From assembly GCF_017874355.1 (NCBI RefSeq), contig NZ_JAGGLI010000014.1:17760-81759 (forward strand): DNA of 64,000 bases, given 5' to 3'. The notes beneath the pieces are model-generated. The model made no database searches. It was not told the DNA's origin and saw only the letters and a list, made by a program, of their open reading frames with translations. Origin of the DNA: Acetoanaerobium pronyense. Its GTDB lineage: Bacteria > Bacillota > Clostridia > Peptostreptococcales > Filifactoraceae. Shown here one piece after another: positions 1 through 10,019 of this stretch (within the stretch, counting starts at the first letter, position 1; every line of letters starts with the position of its first letter). The translations under genes and the position numbers were made by a program.

Positions 1-1
1 C

Positions 2-775
2 AGACAGGAATATGTACTTATATCCGGTAGCTATATGATATGCAATATAGATTATAAAGAAGTATATGCTCAGCATATTCATGATGGCTCAGATATCACA
101 ATAGTTTATAAAAAAATAGATAATGCAAATGAAGACTTTATAAGACAATATACACTAAATATAGGGAAAACAGGAAAAGTATTGTCATGTGGAGTAAATA
201 TGGGACATAAAAAAAATGCAAATATATCAATGGAAATGTATATCATGAAAAAAGAGCTTCTTATGGATATAATTATGGATTCCATAGCTAAGGGAGAAAA
301 TTATTATCTAAATGATGCTATAAGTCAGGCTATAAAAAGTCTTAAAGTTACGGGTTACAAATATGATGGTTATTTGAGATGCATTAACAGTATCCAAAAT
401 TTTTACTTTGCAAATATGGATATACTTGATGTAAATGTATCAAAGGAGCTTTTTTATTCAGATAGAAAAATATTTACAAAGGTAAAGGACGAATCTCCAA
501 CCTATTATTCAAATGATGCTGTAGTTCAAAATTCTATGATAGCAAATGGATGCGTCATCGAAGGAGAGGTAAAAAATTCGATTCTTTTTAGAAGAGTTCA
601 TGTTGAAAAAGGGGCAAAAGTAGAAAATTCTATAGTGATGCAAAATGGAATCATAAAAAATGGAGCAAACATACAAAACGTTATTATGGACAAAGGGGTA
701 ACTATAACACAAAACAAAGAATTAAAAGGAGACAGTAATATTCCACTTGTTATAGATAAAAATAGAGTTGTTTAA
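2..775 (+). CDS. glgD: GlgD, glucose-1-phosphate adenylyltransferase-like regulatory subunit (5' truncated by window edge)
   Basis: The reading frame is open to the left edge, so the gene starts outside the window; the ATG at 35 is internal, because in-frame residues before it already match the family (LISGSYMIC). GlgD is the non-catalytic partner of GlgC in clostridial ADP-glucose synthesis. The visible part holds the end of the nucleotidyltransferase domain and a C-terminal left-handed beta-helix, seen as hexapeptide-like repeats in the last 90 residues (VQNSMIANGCVIEGEVKNSI and following). It is followed 25 nt later by glgA, as expected in a glg operon. Identity is firm; the missing N-terminus cannot be judged. 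Confidence 0.85.
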   Translation, partial: RQEYVLISGSYMICNIDYKEVYAQHIHDGSDITIVYKKIDNANEDFIRQYTLNIGKTGKVLSCGVNMGHKKNANISMEMYIMKKELLMDIIMDSIAKGENYYLNDAISQAIKSLKVTGYKYDGYLRCINSIQNFYFANMDILDVNVSKELFYSDRKIFTKVKDESPTYYSNDAVVQNSMIANGCVIEGEVKNSILFRRVHVEKGAKVENSIVMQNGIIKNGANIQNVIMDKGVTITQNKELKGDSNIPLVIDKNRVV

Positions 776-800
776 ATGATAGTATAGGAGGAAGTAAATT

Positions 801-2243
801 ATGAAAATTCTTTTTGTAAGCTCTGAGAGCTATCCTTTTATAAAAACAGGGGGACTTGGGGACGTAGGCTTTTCTCTACCTAAAGCCTTAAGAAAACAAG
901 GACTTGATGTTAGAGTAATGATTCCCAAATACCTTCAGATACCAGAATTTTATAAAGACCAAACCGATAAAATAGATATTTTTTCCGTACCTGTTGGATG
1001 GAGAAACCAATATTGTGGCATCGAAAAAATCGAGTATGAAGGTGTTCCCTTTTATTTTGTGGACAATGAATATTATTTTAAAAGAGAACATCCTTATGGA
1101 TACTTTGATGATGCAGAAAGATTTTCATTTTTCTCAAGGGCTGTTGTAGAATTTATCAAAAGAATGGATTTTGTTCCAGACGTAATACATCTTAATGACT
1201 GGCATACAGCGCTTATTCCTGCATATATGAAAATAGAAAATTTAAATCATCTAGAAAATAAAGATATCAAAACTGTTTTTACAATCCATAATCTAAGATA
1301 TCAAGGTGTTTTTTCAAAGGAAGTATTAACAGATGTAGCTGGACTTCCTTCATATATGATGCATCATGGTGGGCTTGAATTTTTTGGAGATGTCAATTTT
1401 ATGAAATCTGCCATAAACTATTCCAGTGCAATAACAACAGTTAGTCCTTCATATGCAAAAGAGATAAAAACCCCATATTTTGGAGAGGGACTTGACGGCC
1501 TTTTAAATGAAAAACAGGATAAACTTTATGGTATATTAAACGGTATTGATTATGATATCTTCTGTCCTTCAAAGGACAATAATTTGTTTAAAAAATATGA
1601 TATAAACTCTCTTGAAAAAAAGGTAGAAAACAAGCTTCAGCTTCAGAAAATACTAGGTCTTCCTCAGCGTAAGGATGTATTTATGATAGGCATGGTAACA
1701 AGGCTTGTATCACAAAAAGGTCTTGATCTAGTAACTCATATAATGGGAGAGCTTTTAGAAAGGGATATACAATTTGTAGTACTAGGTACAGGAGATGACC
1801 AGTACAACTCAGCGTTCAATTACTACTCGATGACATACCCAGATAAATGTGCGGCTAAAATCATGTTTGACAATACCTTAGCCCATAGAATCTATGCATC
1901 CTCAGATATATTTTTAATGCCATCTCTTTTTGAACCATGTGGCATAGGCCAGCTTATAGCTCTAAGATATGGAACCCTTCCTCTTGTTAGAGAAACTGGA
2001 GGACTTAAAGATACTGTAATACCTTACAATGAAAAAGAAAAAACAGGAAACGGATTTTCATTTTCCAATTACAATGCCCATGAAATGCTTCACATAATTG
2101 ACTATGCTCACTCAGTATTTAAGGATAAGGCTTCATGGAAAATTCTTATGGAAAATGCAATGAAATCTGATTACAGCTGGGAAAGCTCTGCTCAGCAATA
2201 CAAAGACCTGTATAGGAAACTTATAGAGGAGATTGTTTTATGA
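801..2243 (+). CDS. glgA: Glycogen synthase GlgA (ADP-glucose type, GT5)
   Basis: Transfers glucose from ADP-glucose to the growing alpha-1,4-glucan in the cytoplasm. The 480-residue length is normal for GT5. The N-terminal ADP-glucose loop KTGGLGDV begins at residue 15, a starch-synthase catalytic-domain motif (HLNDWHTALIP) lies near residue 130, and the C-terminal GT-B signature FEPCGIGQL with TGGLKDTV is present. An AGGAGG site sits 9 nt before the ATG. The gene overlaps glgP by the four bases ATGA, so translation is probably coupled. Confidence 0.95.
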   Translation: MKILFVSSESYPFIKTGGLGDVGFSLPKALRKQGLDVRVMIPKYLQIPEFYKDQTDKIDIFSVPVGWRNQYCGIEKIEYEGVPFYFVDNEYYFKREHPYGYFDDAERFSFFSRAVVEFIKRMDFVPDVIHLNDWHTALIPAYMKIENLNHLENKDIKTVFTIHNLRYQGVFSKEVLTDVAGLPSYMMHHGGLEFFGDVNFMKSAINYSSAITTVSPSYAKEIKTPYFGEGLDGLLNEKQDKLYGILNGIDYDIFCPSKDNNLFKKYDINSLEKKVENKLQLQKILGLPQRKDVFMIGMVTRLVSQKGLDLVTHIMGELLERDIQFVVLGTGDDQYNSAFNYYSMTYPDKCAAKIMFDNTLAHRIYASSDIFLMPSLFEPCGIGQLIALRYGTLPLVRETGGLKDTVIPYNEKEKTGNGFSFSNYNAHEMLHIIDYAHSVFKDKASWKILMENAMKSDYSWESSAQQYKDLYRKLIEEIVL

Positions 2244-4672
2244 TTATAACCAAAGAAAAGATAAAAAATGACTTAAAGGACAAGCTCATAAATCATTATG
2301 CTGTAGATATAAATGAAGCAACAAATTTTCAGGTATATTTTTCCCTAGGAAATCTAATTAGAGATTATGCCTCAAGAGGATGGATTTATACAAACAATTC
2401 CTATGTAAAGTATAAAGAAAAACAGGTTTATTATTTTTCTATTGAATTTTTGATGGGGAAGATGCTAAAAGCAAATCTTCTAAATATAGGAATTTTAAAA
2501 GAGTGTAAAGAGGCATTATCAGAGCTTGAATTTGATATCGATGACCTTGAAAAATTAGAGCCTGAGCCTGGTCTTGGAAATGGAGGACTTGGCAGACTGG
2601 CAGCATGTTTCTTAGACTCTATGGCATCTCTTGCCATCCCAGGTCATGGCTGCGGAATAAGATACAGATATGGTCTGTTTGAGCAAAGGTTTATAGATGG
2701 ACATCAGATGGAAGTTCCGGAAAACTGGCTAAAAGAAGGAAATGTTTGGGAGATAAGAAAGCCTGATAAAGCAGTAATAGTTAAGTTTAGAGGAAAAATA
2801 GATTGGATTAAAGAAGATGGTGAGTTAAAGTTTGTCCACAAAAACTACGAACCAGTCCTAGCAGTGCCTTATGACACTCCTATTGTAGGATATGAAAATA
2901 GCACAGTAAACAACCTAAGGTTATTTAGCGCTGAAATCCCAGGAAGTGAATATGACCTGGCATCAGCATGCCATGGAGATTATAAAAAAATACTGGACTA
3001 TAAATACTCAGTGGAAGCTATTTCTCAAGTTCTTTATCCAGATGATTCAAGTGACGAAGGAAAGATATTAAGGCTCAAGCAGGAATATTTTATGGTATCA
3101 GCAGGAATTCAAAGTATAGTGAGAAAGTTTAAAAAGCTAGGTCTTCCATTTAGTGAATTTAGTGAAAAAATAGCTATTCATATAAATGATACCCACCCGG
3201 CGTTTTGTATTCCAGAGCTTATGAGGATACTTATTGATGAAGAAAATATTTCATGGGACAAAGCGTGGGAGATAACAAAATCATCTATTTCCTACACTAA
3301 CCATACTATACTTTCTGAGGCTCTTGAGGTCTGGCCTTCTCATATGGTATCAGAGCTACTGCCTAGAATCTATATGATAATTGAAGAAATAAACAGAAGG
3401 TTTTGCAATGTCCTAATGAGATTATATCCCCATAACCAAGAAAAAATTAATAAGATGGCAATTATAGCAGATTCAAAGGTAAAGATGGCTAACCTATCAA
3501 TTGTTGGAAGCCAAAGCGTCAATGGAGTTGCTAAGCTTCATAGTGAAATATTAAAAAATAAGGAGCTTAAGGATTTTTACGAACTATACCCAGAAAAATT
3601 TAACAATAAAACAAATGGAATAACTCATAGAAGATGGCTGATGCTTGCGAATGAAGGACTTACAAACCTTATAGATGATACTATAGGGACAGTGTGGAAG
3701 AGGGTTCCTACCGATTTAATCAGATTAAGAGAATATAGAAATAATCCAGCTTTTTGTGAGGAAATAAGAAAAATAAAAAGAGGAAATAAGGAAAAGCTAG
3801 CAAAAATAATACTCGATAAAAATAATATAAAACTAGATCCAAGTTCTATTTTTGATGTCCAGGTAAAAAGACTGCATGCCTATAAAAGACAATTGATGAA
3901 TGGCCTTCAAATCCTTGATCTTTATCATAGTATACTTGAAAATCCTAATTTAGATATCCAACCAAGAACCTTTATATTTGGGGCAAAGGCAGCACCAAGT
4001 TATTATCTTGCAAAAAATATTATTAAATTTATTAACTCTATTGCTGATATGATAAACTCAGATCCAAGGGTAAAAGGTATGATTAAGATAGTATTTATGG
4101 AAAATTACTCAGTTACTTTAGCTCAAAGTATAATACCAGGAGCTGACGTGAGTCAGCAGATTTCAACAGCATCAAAAGAAGCCTCTGGAACTGGAAATAT
4201 GAAGTTTATGATGAATGGAGCTATTACATTAGCAACTCTAGATGGAGCAAATATAGAAATACTCAATGAAGTAGGAGATGAAAATATAGTAATATTTGGC
4301 CTTACATCAAAAGAGGTTTTAGATTACTACGAACATGGAGGATATAGCTCAAGAGAGATATATCATAGAAATCATAGAATAAAAAGAGTAGTAGATGACC
4401 TTATTAATGGATTTATTCCAAAGCTTAGCCAAGATGAAGGAATGGATATATATAATCATCTTATAACCTATAATGATGAGTATTTCGTTCTTAAAGATTT
4501 TGAGGCCTATATCAAGGCACAGGAAAAAATAGACATGCTGTACAAGGACAAAGACAAGTGGACGGAAATGGCTATAATAAATATAGCATCTTCAGGTCAG
4601 TTTACAAGTGACAAAACCATAACCTCGTATGCTAATGGTATCTGGAATGCAAGAATGGGAGAACATTTCTAG
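2240..4672 (+). CDS. glgP: Glycogen/alpha-glucan phosphorylase
   Basis: Cytoplasmic pyridoxal-phosphate enzyme that releases glucose-1-phosphate from alpha-1,4-glucans. The 810-residue length is typical of GT35. Family marks are GLGNGGLGRLAACFLDS near residue 115, the active-site stretch INDTHPA, and the PLP-lysine motif EASGTGNMKFMMNG near residue 650. The start overlaps the glgA stop. Synthesis (glgD, glgA) and breakdown (glgP, the following amylase) are therefore co-transcribed. Confidence 0.96.
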   Translation: MIITKEKIKNDLKDKLINHYAVDINEATNFQVYFSLGNLIRDYASRGWIYTNNSYVKYKEKQVYYFSIEFLMGKMLKANLLNIGILKECKEALSELEFDIDDLEKLEPEPGLGNGGLGRLAACFLDSMASLAIPGHGCGIRYRYGLFEQRFIDGHQMEVPENWLKEGNVWEIRKPDKAVIVKFRGKIDWIKEDGELKFVHKNYEPVLAVPYDTPIVGYENSTVNNLRLFSAEIPGSEYDLASACHGDYKKILDYKYSVEAISQVLYPDDSSDEGKILRLKQEYFMVSAGIQSIVRKFKKLGLPFSEFSEKIAIHINDTHPAFCIPELMRILIDEENISWDKAWEITKSSISYTNHTILSEALEVWPSHMVSELLPRIYMIIEEINRRFCNVLMRLYPHNQEKINKMAIIADSKVKMANLSIVGSQSVNGVAKLHSEILKNKELKDFYELYPEKFNNKTNGITHRRWLMLANEGLTNLIDDTIGTVWKRVPTDLIRLREYRNNPAFCEEIRKIKRGNKEKLAKIILDKNNIKLDPSSIFDVQVKRLHAYKRQLMNGLQILDLYHSILENPNLDIQPRTFIFGAKAAPSYYLAKNIIKFINSIADMINSDPRVKGMIKIVFMENYSVTLAQSIIPGADVSQQISTASKEASGTGNMKFMMNGAITLATLDGANIEILNEVGDENIVIFGLTSKEVLDYYEHGGYSSREIYHRNHRIKRVVDDLINGFIPKLSQDEGMDIYNHLITYNDEYFVLKDFEAYIKAQEKIDMLYKDKDKWTEMAIINIASSGQFTSDKTITSYANGIWNARMGEHF

Positions 4673-4683
4673 GAGGGCTAAAA

Positions 4684-6561
4684 ATGAATGACGCCTCAAA
4701 TATAGGATTATATTATGATTCATGGGATACTACATTCAAAGAGCCTTTTGGAGCTATAAAATATGGAGCTACGATATGCTTTAGGCTTTCATATGAAATT
4801 CCCCATCTGGAAAAAATAGAAAGAATAGATATGGAAATAATCCATGAAAATGAAAGATTTTTTGTGAATCTTAGTAAAAATCATGATTTTTTCTATACCT
4901 ATCAAACATTTGAAAAACCTGGAATATACTTTTATAAATTTGTAGTATATTATGAGGGGAAAAGGTATTATCTAGCACCAGATTACTTTAATGAAGGCGG
5001 AAAGGCTCTTATATTTGAAAAGGAAGATGTACAGTCTTATCAGCTGACTGTACATTCAGATATAGAAAAGGTTCCAAACTATTATAGTGAAGGAGTAATC
5101 TATCAAATATTTGTAGATAGATTTTATAATAGCAACTCTAATGGAATGCCTCTTTGCTATAGAAAAAACTCATTTATGTATGCAAACTGGCAAGACTCTC
5201 CATTTTACATCAAGGATAGTAATGGAGGTATAGAGCGTTGGGATTTTTTTGGCGGAAATCTTAGAGGCATTATTTCAAAGCTTGATTATCTTGAGGAGCT
5301 AGGAGTCACATGTATTTATCTCAACCCTATTTTTGAAGCAAGGAGCTCCCATAAATACGATACAGCAAATTATATGAAAATAGATCCTCTTTATGGCGAC
5401 GAAGAAGATTTGAAAGAACTTATAGATATTTCAGCAAAAAAAGAGATTTCTATAATTCTTGATGGAGTATTTAGCCATACTGGAAGCGACAGTATATACT
5501 TCAATAAATATGCCACATATGATACATTAGGAGCCTATCAATCCAAAGACTCTCCTTATTATAGCTGGTACAAGTTTACAAATTACCCCCATGACTATGA
5601 GTCTTGGTGGGGAATTGGAGATCTTCCTAATGTAAATGAAATGGAGCCCTCTTATCTTGAGTTTATAACAGGTGAAAACGGAGTAATTGCTAAGTGGATG
5701 AAGCTTGGAATCAAGGGTTTTAGACTTGATGTAGCTGATGAACTTCCGGAGAAGTTTATAAGAGCAATACGCCATAGAATCAAAAAAATAGATCCACAGG
5801 GAGTCTTGCTTGGAGAAGTATGGGAAGATGCAACAAATAAAATAGCCTACGGAGAGAGACGGGCATATCTTTTAGGGGATTCACTTGATTCTGTTACAGC
5901 GTATCCCTATAGAAGAGTATTAATCAATTTTTTAAATCAGGAAATTACCTCAAGTCAGTTTTATAATGCTTGTATGACATTTAGAGAAAACTATCCCGAA
6001 GAATATTATAAAAGCGCACTAAAGCTTATAGGGAGTCATGATGTAAAAAGAATAATGACTGAGCTAGGGAGCGTAGAAAAGGTAAAAATGGCAGCTACTC
6101 TTCAGCTCCTATTTTTAGGGGCAGTTCATATCTACTATGGAGATGAAGTGGGCCTTGAAGGGGGAAGTGATCCAGAAAACAGAAGCACCTACCCATGGGA
6201 AAACTATTGTCATCTTGGAATCTGCTATGATTTAAGGGATAACAATCCTAGAAATAAGAAAGAACTTCTAGAGCATTATAAAAAACTTTTAAAAATTAGA
6301 AAAGAAGAAGATACAATAAGAAAGGGAAGTGTAGAGTATATCAAGATTTCAAATGATATTATAGGATATAAAAGAATGTTAGATGAACAAGAGATAATGG
6401 TAATTGTAAATAGAGCAGATAACGAAGAGGTATTTACACTTGAAGTTACAGGAGAGGTATATCAAAGCCTATTTACATTTGAAGAGTACCATCATATAGG
6501 AGAAAAAATAGAAATAGTTATTAAAGGAAAGGATTCACTAGTAATTAAGAAAATAATTTAA
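4684..6561 (+). CDS. GH13 alpha-amylase family glycosidase (neopullulanase/cyclomaltodextrinase-like)
   Basis: A 625-residue cytoplasmic glycosidase with no signal peptide. Residues 1-110 look like the beta-sandwich N-domain of the cyclomaltodextrinase/neopullulanase group; the (beta/alpha)8 barrel follows. Conserved regions are DGVFSHTG, GFRLDVADE with nucleophile D349, LLGEVWED with acid/base E378, and GSHD with D453. It lies 11 nt after glgP and is closed by a terminator, so it is the last gene of the glycogen operon and probably trims branched or limit dextrins. Exact substrate is uncertain. Confidence 0.85.
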   Translation: MNDASNIGLYYDSWDTTFKEPFGAIKYGATICFRLSYEIPHLEKIERIDMEIIHENERFFVNLSKNHDFFYTYQTFEKPGIYFYKFVVYYEGKRYYLAPDYFNEGGKALIFEKEDVQSYQLTVHSDIEKVPNYYSEGVIYQIFVDRFYNSNSNGMPLCYRKNSFMYANWQDSPFYIKDSNGGIERWDFFGGNLRGIISKLDYLEELGVTCIYLNPIFEARSSHKYDTANYMKIDPLYGDEEDLKELIDISAKKEISIILDGVFSHTGSDSIYFNKYATYDTLGAYQSKDSPYYSWYKFTNYPHDYESWWGIGDLPNVNEMEPSYLEFITGENGVIAKWMKLGIKGFRLDVADELPEKFIRAIRHRIKKIDPQGVLLGEVWEDATNKIAYGERRAYLLGDSLDSVTAYPYRRVLINFLNQEITSSQFYNACMTFRENYPEEYYKSALKLIGSHDVKRIMTELGSVEKVKMAATLQLLFLGAVHIYYGDEVGLEGGSDPENRSTYPWENYCHLGICYDLRDNNPRNKKELLEHYKKLLKIRKEEDTIRKGSVEYIKISNDIIGYKRMLDEQEIMVIVNRADNEEVFTLEVTGEVYQSLFTFEEYHHIGEKIEIVIKGKDSLVIKKII

Positions 6562-6588
6562 AAATAGCCCTTTGTGGGCTTTTTTTCT
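6561..6588 (+). terminator. Intrinsic terminator of the glycogen operon
   Basis: AGCCC (6566-6570) pairs with GGGCT (6576-6580) across a TTTGT loop and is followed directly by seven T. The stem is short but GC-rich and sits just after the amylase stop codon. Confidence 0.75.
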
Positions 6589-6594
6589 TTGTTG

Positions 6595-6603
6595 TGTTAT
6601 AAT
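6595..6603 (+). promoter_or_regulatory. Extended -10 promoter for the DEAD-box helicase
   Basis: TG-T-TATAAT, an extended -10 with a perfect TATAAT (6598-6603), lies just after the terminator and 31 nt before the helicase ATG. No good -35 is visible, which is normal for extended -10 promoters. Confidence 0.55.
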
Positions 6604-6634
6604 ATGAAGTCAAAGAAATTTAGGAGGAATAAAA

Positions 6635-7909
6635 ATGAAATCTTTTGAAAGCTTAGGAATAAATGAAATATATATAGATAAAATGAAAAATGAATATATT
6701 ACAGAGCCTACAAAAATACAAGAAGAAGCTATACCCTTTATTATGAAGGGCAGAGATATTATTGGAAAAGCTCAGACTGGAACAGGAAAGACTCTTGCCT
6801 TTGCACTTCCGATACTTCAGCTTATAGATGAAGACATAGCAACAACTCAAGCACTAATACTTACTCCAACAAGAGAACTTGCCCTTCAGATTACTCAGGT
6901 ATTTGAATACCTTACAGCTGATAGCAATATAGGGATAGTTCCAGTATATGGAGGACATGATGTAGATAAGCAAATCAATAGATTAAAGACAAAATCCCAG
7001 ATTGTAGTAGGAACTCCAGGAAGAATACTGGATCACTTAAGAAAAGGAACCATTAATTTCAAGCATCTTAAAAGGATAGTAATTGATGAGGCTGACCAAA
7101 TGATGGCTTTTGGTTTTATGGAAGATATAGATATACTTATGTCAAAAACACCTCAAAATCTTCAGAAGATGATTTTTTCTGCAACAATTCCAGATAGAAT
7201 CAGAAAGCTTGGAAGAAGAATAATGAAAAACCCTATAAATATAGAGATAGATCCAGAAACTGTTGTTGTAAAAGAGATTAGACAGGTTATTATAAGGACT
7301 ACAGAAGATAGAAGATTTGATTCCCTTAAAATGGCTATTGAAGAGTTTAGGCCATTTATGTCAATAATCTTCTGCAAATCAAGAGAAAGAGCAAATGAAG
7401 TTTATAATTTAATGATAAAAAAAGGACTTGATGCGGAGATACTTCATGGAGAGTTTTCTCAAACTAAGAGAGAGACTATTATGAAAAGATTTAAAGACCT
7501 TAAATTCCCATATCTAGTAACCACTGATATCTCAGCTAGGGGGATGGATATAGAAGGAGTGACCCATGTTTTCAATTATGACATTCCTAGAGAAATTGAA
7601 TACTATATACACAGAATTGGAAGGACTGGAAGAGCTGGAGAAACAGGGATAGCTATATCACTAGTTTCTGATAAAGAAGTGACTCAAATGGAGAAAATAC
7701 AGAAAAATGTAGGAATAACTATCCAGTCTGTATATGATAGAAGCGATTACGAAAGAGAAAGAATAGATAAGGAAAAGCTTTTAGAAGGAAAAATAAAAAC
7801 CAAGGATACTGAATTTAAAAGGTCACAAAAATCAGCAAAAAAATCACTTGTCAATTCAAGGAAAAGTGGAAAGGTACGTAGAAAGCCAAGAAAAGGATCA
7901 AAAAAATAG
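6635..7909 (+). CDS. DEAD-box ATP-dependent RNA helicase (CshA/DeaD type)
   Basis: ATP-driven RNA unwinding enzyme, probably acting in mRNA decay or ribosome assembly. In order it shows the Q motif (EPTKIQEEAIP), motif I AQTGTGKT, Ia PTRELALQ, II DEAD (IDEADQM), III SAT, and motif VI HRIGRTGRAG. At 424 residues it is a core helicase with a short lysine/arginine-rich tail (last 40 residues) that may bind RNA, and no large C-terminal RNA-recognition domain. AGGAGG lies 7 nt before the ATG. It is a single-gene unit with its own promoter and a terminator behind it. Confidence 0.93.
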   Translation: MKSFESLGINEIYIDKMKNEYITEPTKIQEEAIPFIMKGRDIIGKAQTGTGKTLAFALPILQLIDEDIATTQALILTPTRELALQITQVFEYLTADSNIGIVPVYGGHDVDKQINRLKTKSQIVVGTPGRILDHLRKGTINFKHLKRIVIDEADQMMAFGFMEDIDILMSKTPQNLQKMIFSATIPDRIRKLGRRIMKNPINIEIDPETVVVKEIRQVIIRTTEDRRFDSLKMAIEEFRPFMSIIFCKSRERANEVYNLMIKKGLDAEILHGEFSQTKRETIMKRFKDLKFPYLVTTDISARGMDIEGVTHVFNYDIPREIEYYIHRIGRTGRAGETGIAISLVSDKEVTQMEKIQKNVGITIQSVYDRSDYERERIDKEKLLEGKIKTKDTEFKRSQKSAKKSLVNSRKSGKVRRKPRKGSKK

Positions 7910-7921
7910 GTTCAAATTTAT

Positions 7922-7964
7922 AATAGCTGAGGATTGCCAAATAAAATAGGCGACCTCAGCTATT
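7922..7964. terminator. Bidirectional terminator between the helicase and the PilZ gene
   Basis: An 11-bp perfect stem (7922-7932 with 7954-7964) is extended inward by TTGCC/GGCGA across one bulge. It lies between two convergent genes. The T-tract is interrupted on both strands, so efficiency is uncertain. Confidence 0.65.
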
Positions 7965-7968
7965 TAGA

Positions 7969-8292
7969 TTACTCTTTTATTTTCATTGCCAAGTTTTCTG
8001 CAAGGCCAACAAATTCACAGCCATATTCAAAACAGTTCTCAGCTTGTCTTTTCCTGATTATCTTAAGTACAGTGAAAAAGTGAATGGACTCACTAAGATA
8101 GAGATTTACATCAAAGTAAAAATCCAGTGGAAGATCTACAAAAGATTTAAACCCAAGTCCTCTTCTTGATATATCAAAGGCCTCTATTTCAGTTTCAATA
8201 TCATTTAAAATATCATGATTTTCCCTAAATAATGAATCTACATTAAATTTAGCATTGTATGGAATTCTTGGAGCTTTTCTTCTTTCTTGCAT
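7969..8292 (-). CDS. PilZ-domain protein (putative c-di-GMP binder)
   Basis: A 107-residue protein that is a single PilZ domain. It has the RRKAPRIPY arginine motif at the N-terminus and a DISRRGLGF motif about 40 residues later, the two c-di-GMP contact points of the family. The start is set at ATG 8290-8292 because AGGAGG lies at 8300-8305; an upstream in-frame ATG has no such site. It is monocistronic. The target process (motility, adhesion or secretion) cannot be read from this context. Confidence 0.8.
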   Translation of the reverse strand: MQERRKAPRIPYNAKFNVDSLFRENHDILNDIETEIEAFDISRRGLGFKSFVDLPLDFYFDVNLYLSESIHFFTVLKIIRKRQAENCFEYGCEFVGLAENLAMKIKE

Positions 8293-8404
8293 ACAGACAC
8301 CTCCTGAATTATATTTTAACATGGAAGGTTCAAAAATGTTACAATAATAGTATCATAAGTTGATTATAAAATTTTATTTTTATAGAGTATAAGGGGATGA
8401 TATT

Positions 8405-8800
8405 ATGTTTTTTAAACTTATTTTAGCATTTACAGTGATACCAGTGATAGAGCTATGGATACTGATAAGACTTGGAAGTGAAATAGGGATACTAAATACA
8501 ATTTTAATAGTATTTCTTACAGGAGTAGTTGGGGCATTTTTAGCAAAAAAAGAAGGACTAGGGATAGTCAATAGAATTCGAATGGATATGTCACAAGGTA
8601 AAATGCCAGCCGATGAGCTTATAAATGGACTCTGCGTCCTTGTTGGTGGAGCTATGCTGCTTACTCCTGGTATATTTACAGATTTGATTGGACTTTCTCT
8701 TGTTATTCCAGGGACAAGAAATTTTATCAAGACTAAAATACGAGAAAAAATGAAAAAGGGAATCGAAAGTGGTACTATAATTTATTATGGACCGAAATAG
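8405..8800 (+). CDS. fxsA: FxsA-family membrane protein
   Basis: A 131-residue inner-membrane protein. It opens with the family pattern of a hydrophobic helix, PVIELW, then a GxxGxxxAxxEGL-type stretch (VVGAFLAKKEGLGI), and a conserved ML-LTPG-xTD-GL block around residues 80-95. A basic tail follows. FxsA proteins have been tied to phage exclusion by F plasmid in E. coli, but their general function is unknown. It lies upstream of the YibE/F gene with a gap of about 50 nt. Confidence 0.8.
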   Translation: MFFKLILAFTVIPVIELWILIRLGSEIGILNTILIVFLTGVVGAFLAKKEGLGIVNRIRMDMSQGKMPADELINGLCVLVGGAMLLTPGIFTDLIGLSLVIPGTRNFIKTKIREKMKKGIESGTIIYYGPK

Positions 8801-8856
8801 AAAAAAATATAAAATGCCTATATGGATTAGAAATAGGAGTTAAAGGAGTGCTTATA

Positions 8857-9969
8857 TTGAAAAAATATGGGATACTCTCAATAAGCATATTTATTTTATT
8901 AATATATGCATTTACGGGAGATGTTTACGCACAAAGTATAGAATATTTAAGGGGTAAGGTTATTGAAATAACCTCTGAAGATTTGGATTTGGACTTCGGG
9001 GGAGGAATGTCAGGAGACGTACAATATTTTAAGGTAGAGGTACAATCAGGAGAATTGAAAGGTCAAATACTGGAGCTTGAAAACACAAGCTTTGGAGATG
9101 AAGTATACGACCTTTGGTTTGAAGTAGGAGATAGAGTTTTTATAGAAGTCTATGAAACTGATCAAGGATTTTCAGGTCATGTTGTAGATTATCAAAGGGA
9201 TATCTATTTAAGTATACTTCTGGTAGTTTTTTTGGTTATTATAATTTTAATAGGAAAAATAAAAGGAATTAAAGCAATTATTAGTTTGGGAGTTACTATA
9301 ATTCTTATATTGAAGATATTAATACCTATGATTCTACGGGGATACTCTCCTTTTTATATGTCTCTTTTAACTGCATTTGCATCAACTCTTATCACCTATA
9401 TTATAATAGGTGGGTTTACAAGCAAAACCATTGGAGCTCTTGCAGGTACTTTAGTAGGACTTTTTCTAGCAGCATCTATATCATTTATGATTTCAGGATT
9501 AGCTCATATAAAAGGAATTTCAGGAGATGAAATAAATATGCTACTGTATCTTCCGACCGAGATAAACCTAGACCTTACGGGATTATTCCTCGGAGGAGTT
9601 ATAATTGGAGCACTTGGAGCAGTCATGGACGTAAGCATCTCCATATCTTCTTCTATATCTGAGATTAAAAAAAATTCTCCCATGATATCATTTAAAGGAC
9701 TTTTTCTCTCTGGAATGGAGGTTGGAAAAGATATAATGGGAACTATGACAAATACTCTTATTTTGGCATATACAGGAGCTTCCCTACCTTTACTTCTTAT
9801 AATAAATGCCTATGATTTTTCATTTACACGTATGATCAATATGGAGTTTATAGCTATAGAGTTTGTGAGAGCTATGGCAGGGAGTATAGGACTTATTGCA
9901 GCAATTCCAGCTACTGCACTTACAACTGCATATTTAATGACTAGAAAAGAAATGAAAAAGGATGTATAG
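8857..9969 (+). CDS. YibE/F-family integral membrane protein
   Basis: A protein of about 370 residues with an N-terminal signal or anchor helix, a roughly 90-residue extracytoplasmic beta-rich segment, and then about eight membrane segments with glycine-rich turns (LGAVMDVSISISSSI), typical of YibE/F. The function of the family is not established. The start is ambiguous: TTG at 8857 has GGAG at 8845-8848, while GTG at 8848 has AGGAG at 8835-8839. I prefer TTG because the leader is then a conventional KK-plus-hydrophobic signal. Confidence 0.8.
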   Translation: MKKYGILSISIFILLIYAFTGDVYAQSIEYLRGKVIEITSEDLDLDFGGGMSGDVQYFKVEVQSGELKGQILELENTSFGDEVYDLWFEVGDRVFIEVYETDQGFSGHVVDYQRDIYLSILLVVFLVIIILIGKIKGIKAIISLGVTIILILKILIPMILRGYSPFYMSLLTAFASTLITYIIIGGFTSKTIGALAGTLVGLFLAASISFMISGLAHIKGISGDEINMLLYLPTEINLDLTGLFLGGVIIGALGAVMDVSISISSSISEIKKNSPMISFKGLFLSGMEVGKDIMGTMTNTLILAYTGASLPLLLIINAYDFSFTRMINMEFIAIEFVRAMAGSIGLIAAIPATALTTAYLMTRKEMKKDV

Positions 9970-10019
9970 TTAATTTATAGCTGTCAAATTAAAGACAATA
10001 AACACTTAGGAGGTAGGGA

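Noticed and set aside
8380..8730. Minus-strand frame of 116 codons opposite the FxsA-like gene
   Set aside because: It is antisense to a well-supported gene, has biased serine/isoleucine/proline composition typical of shadow frames, and no ribosome site.
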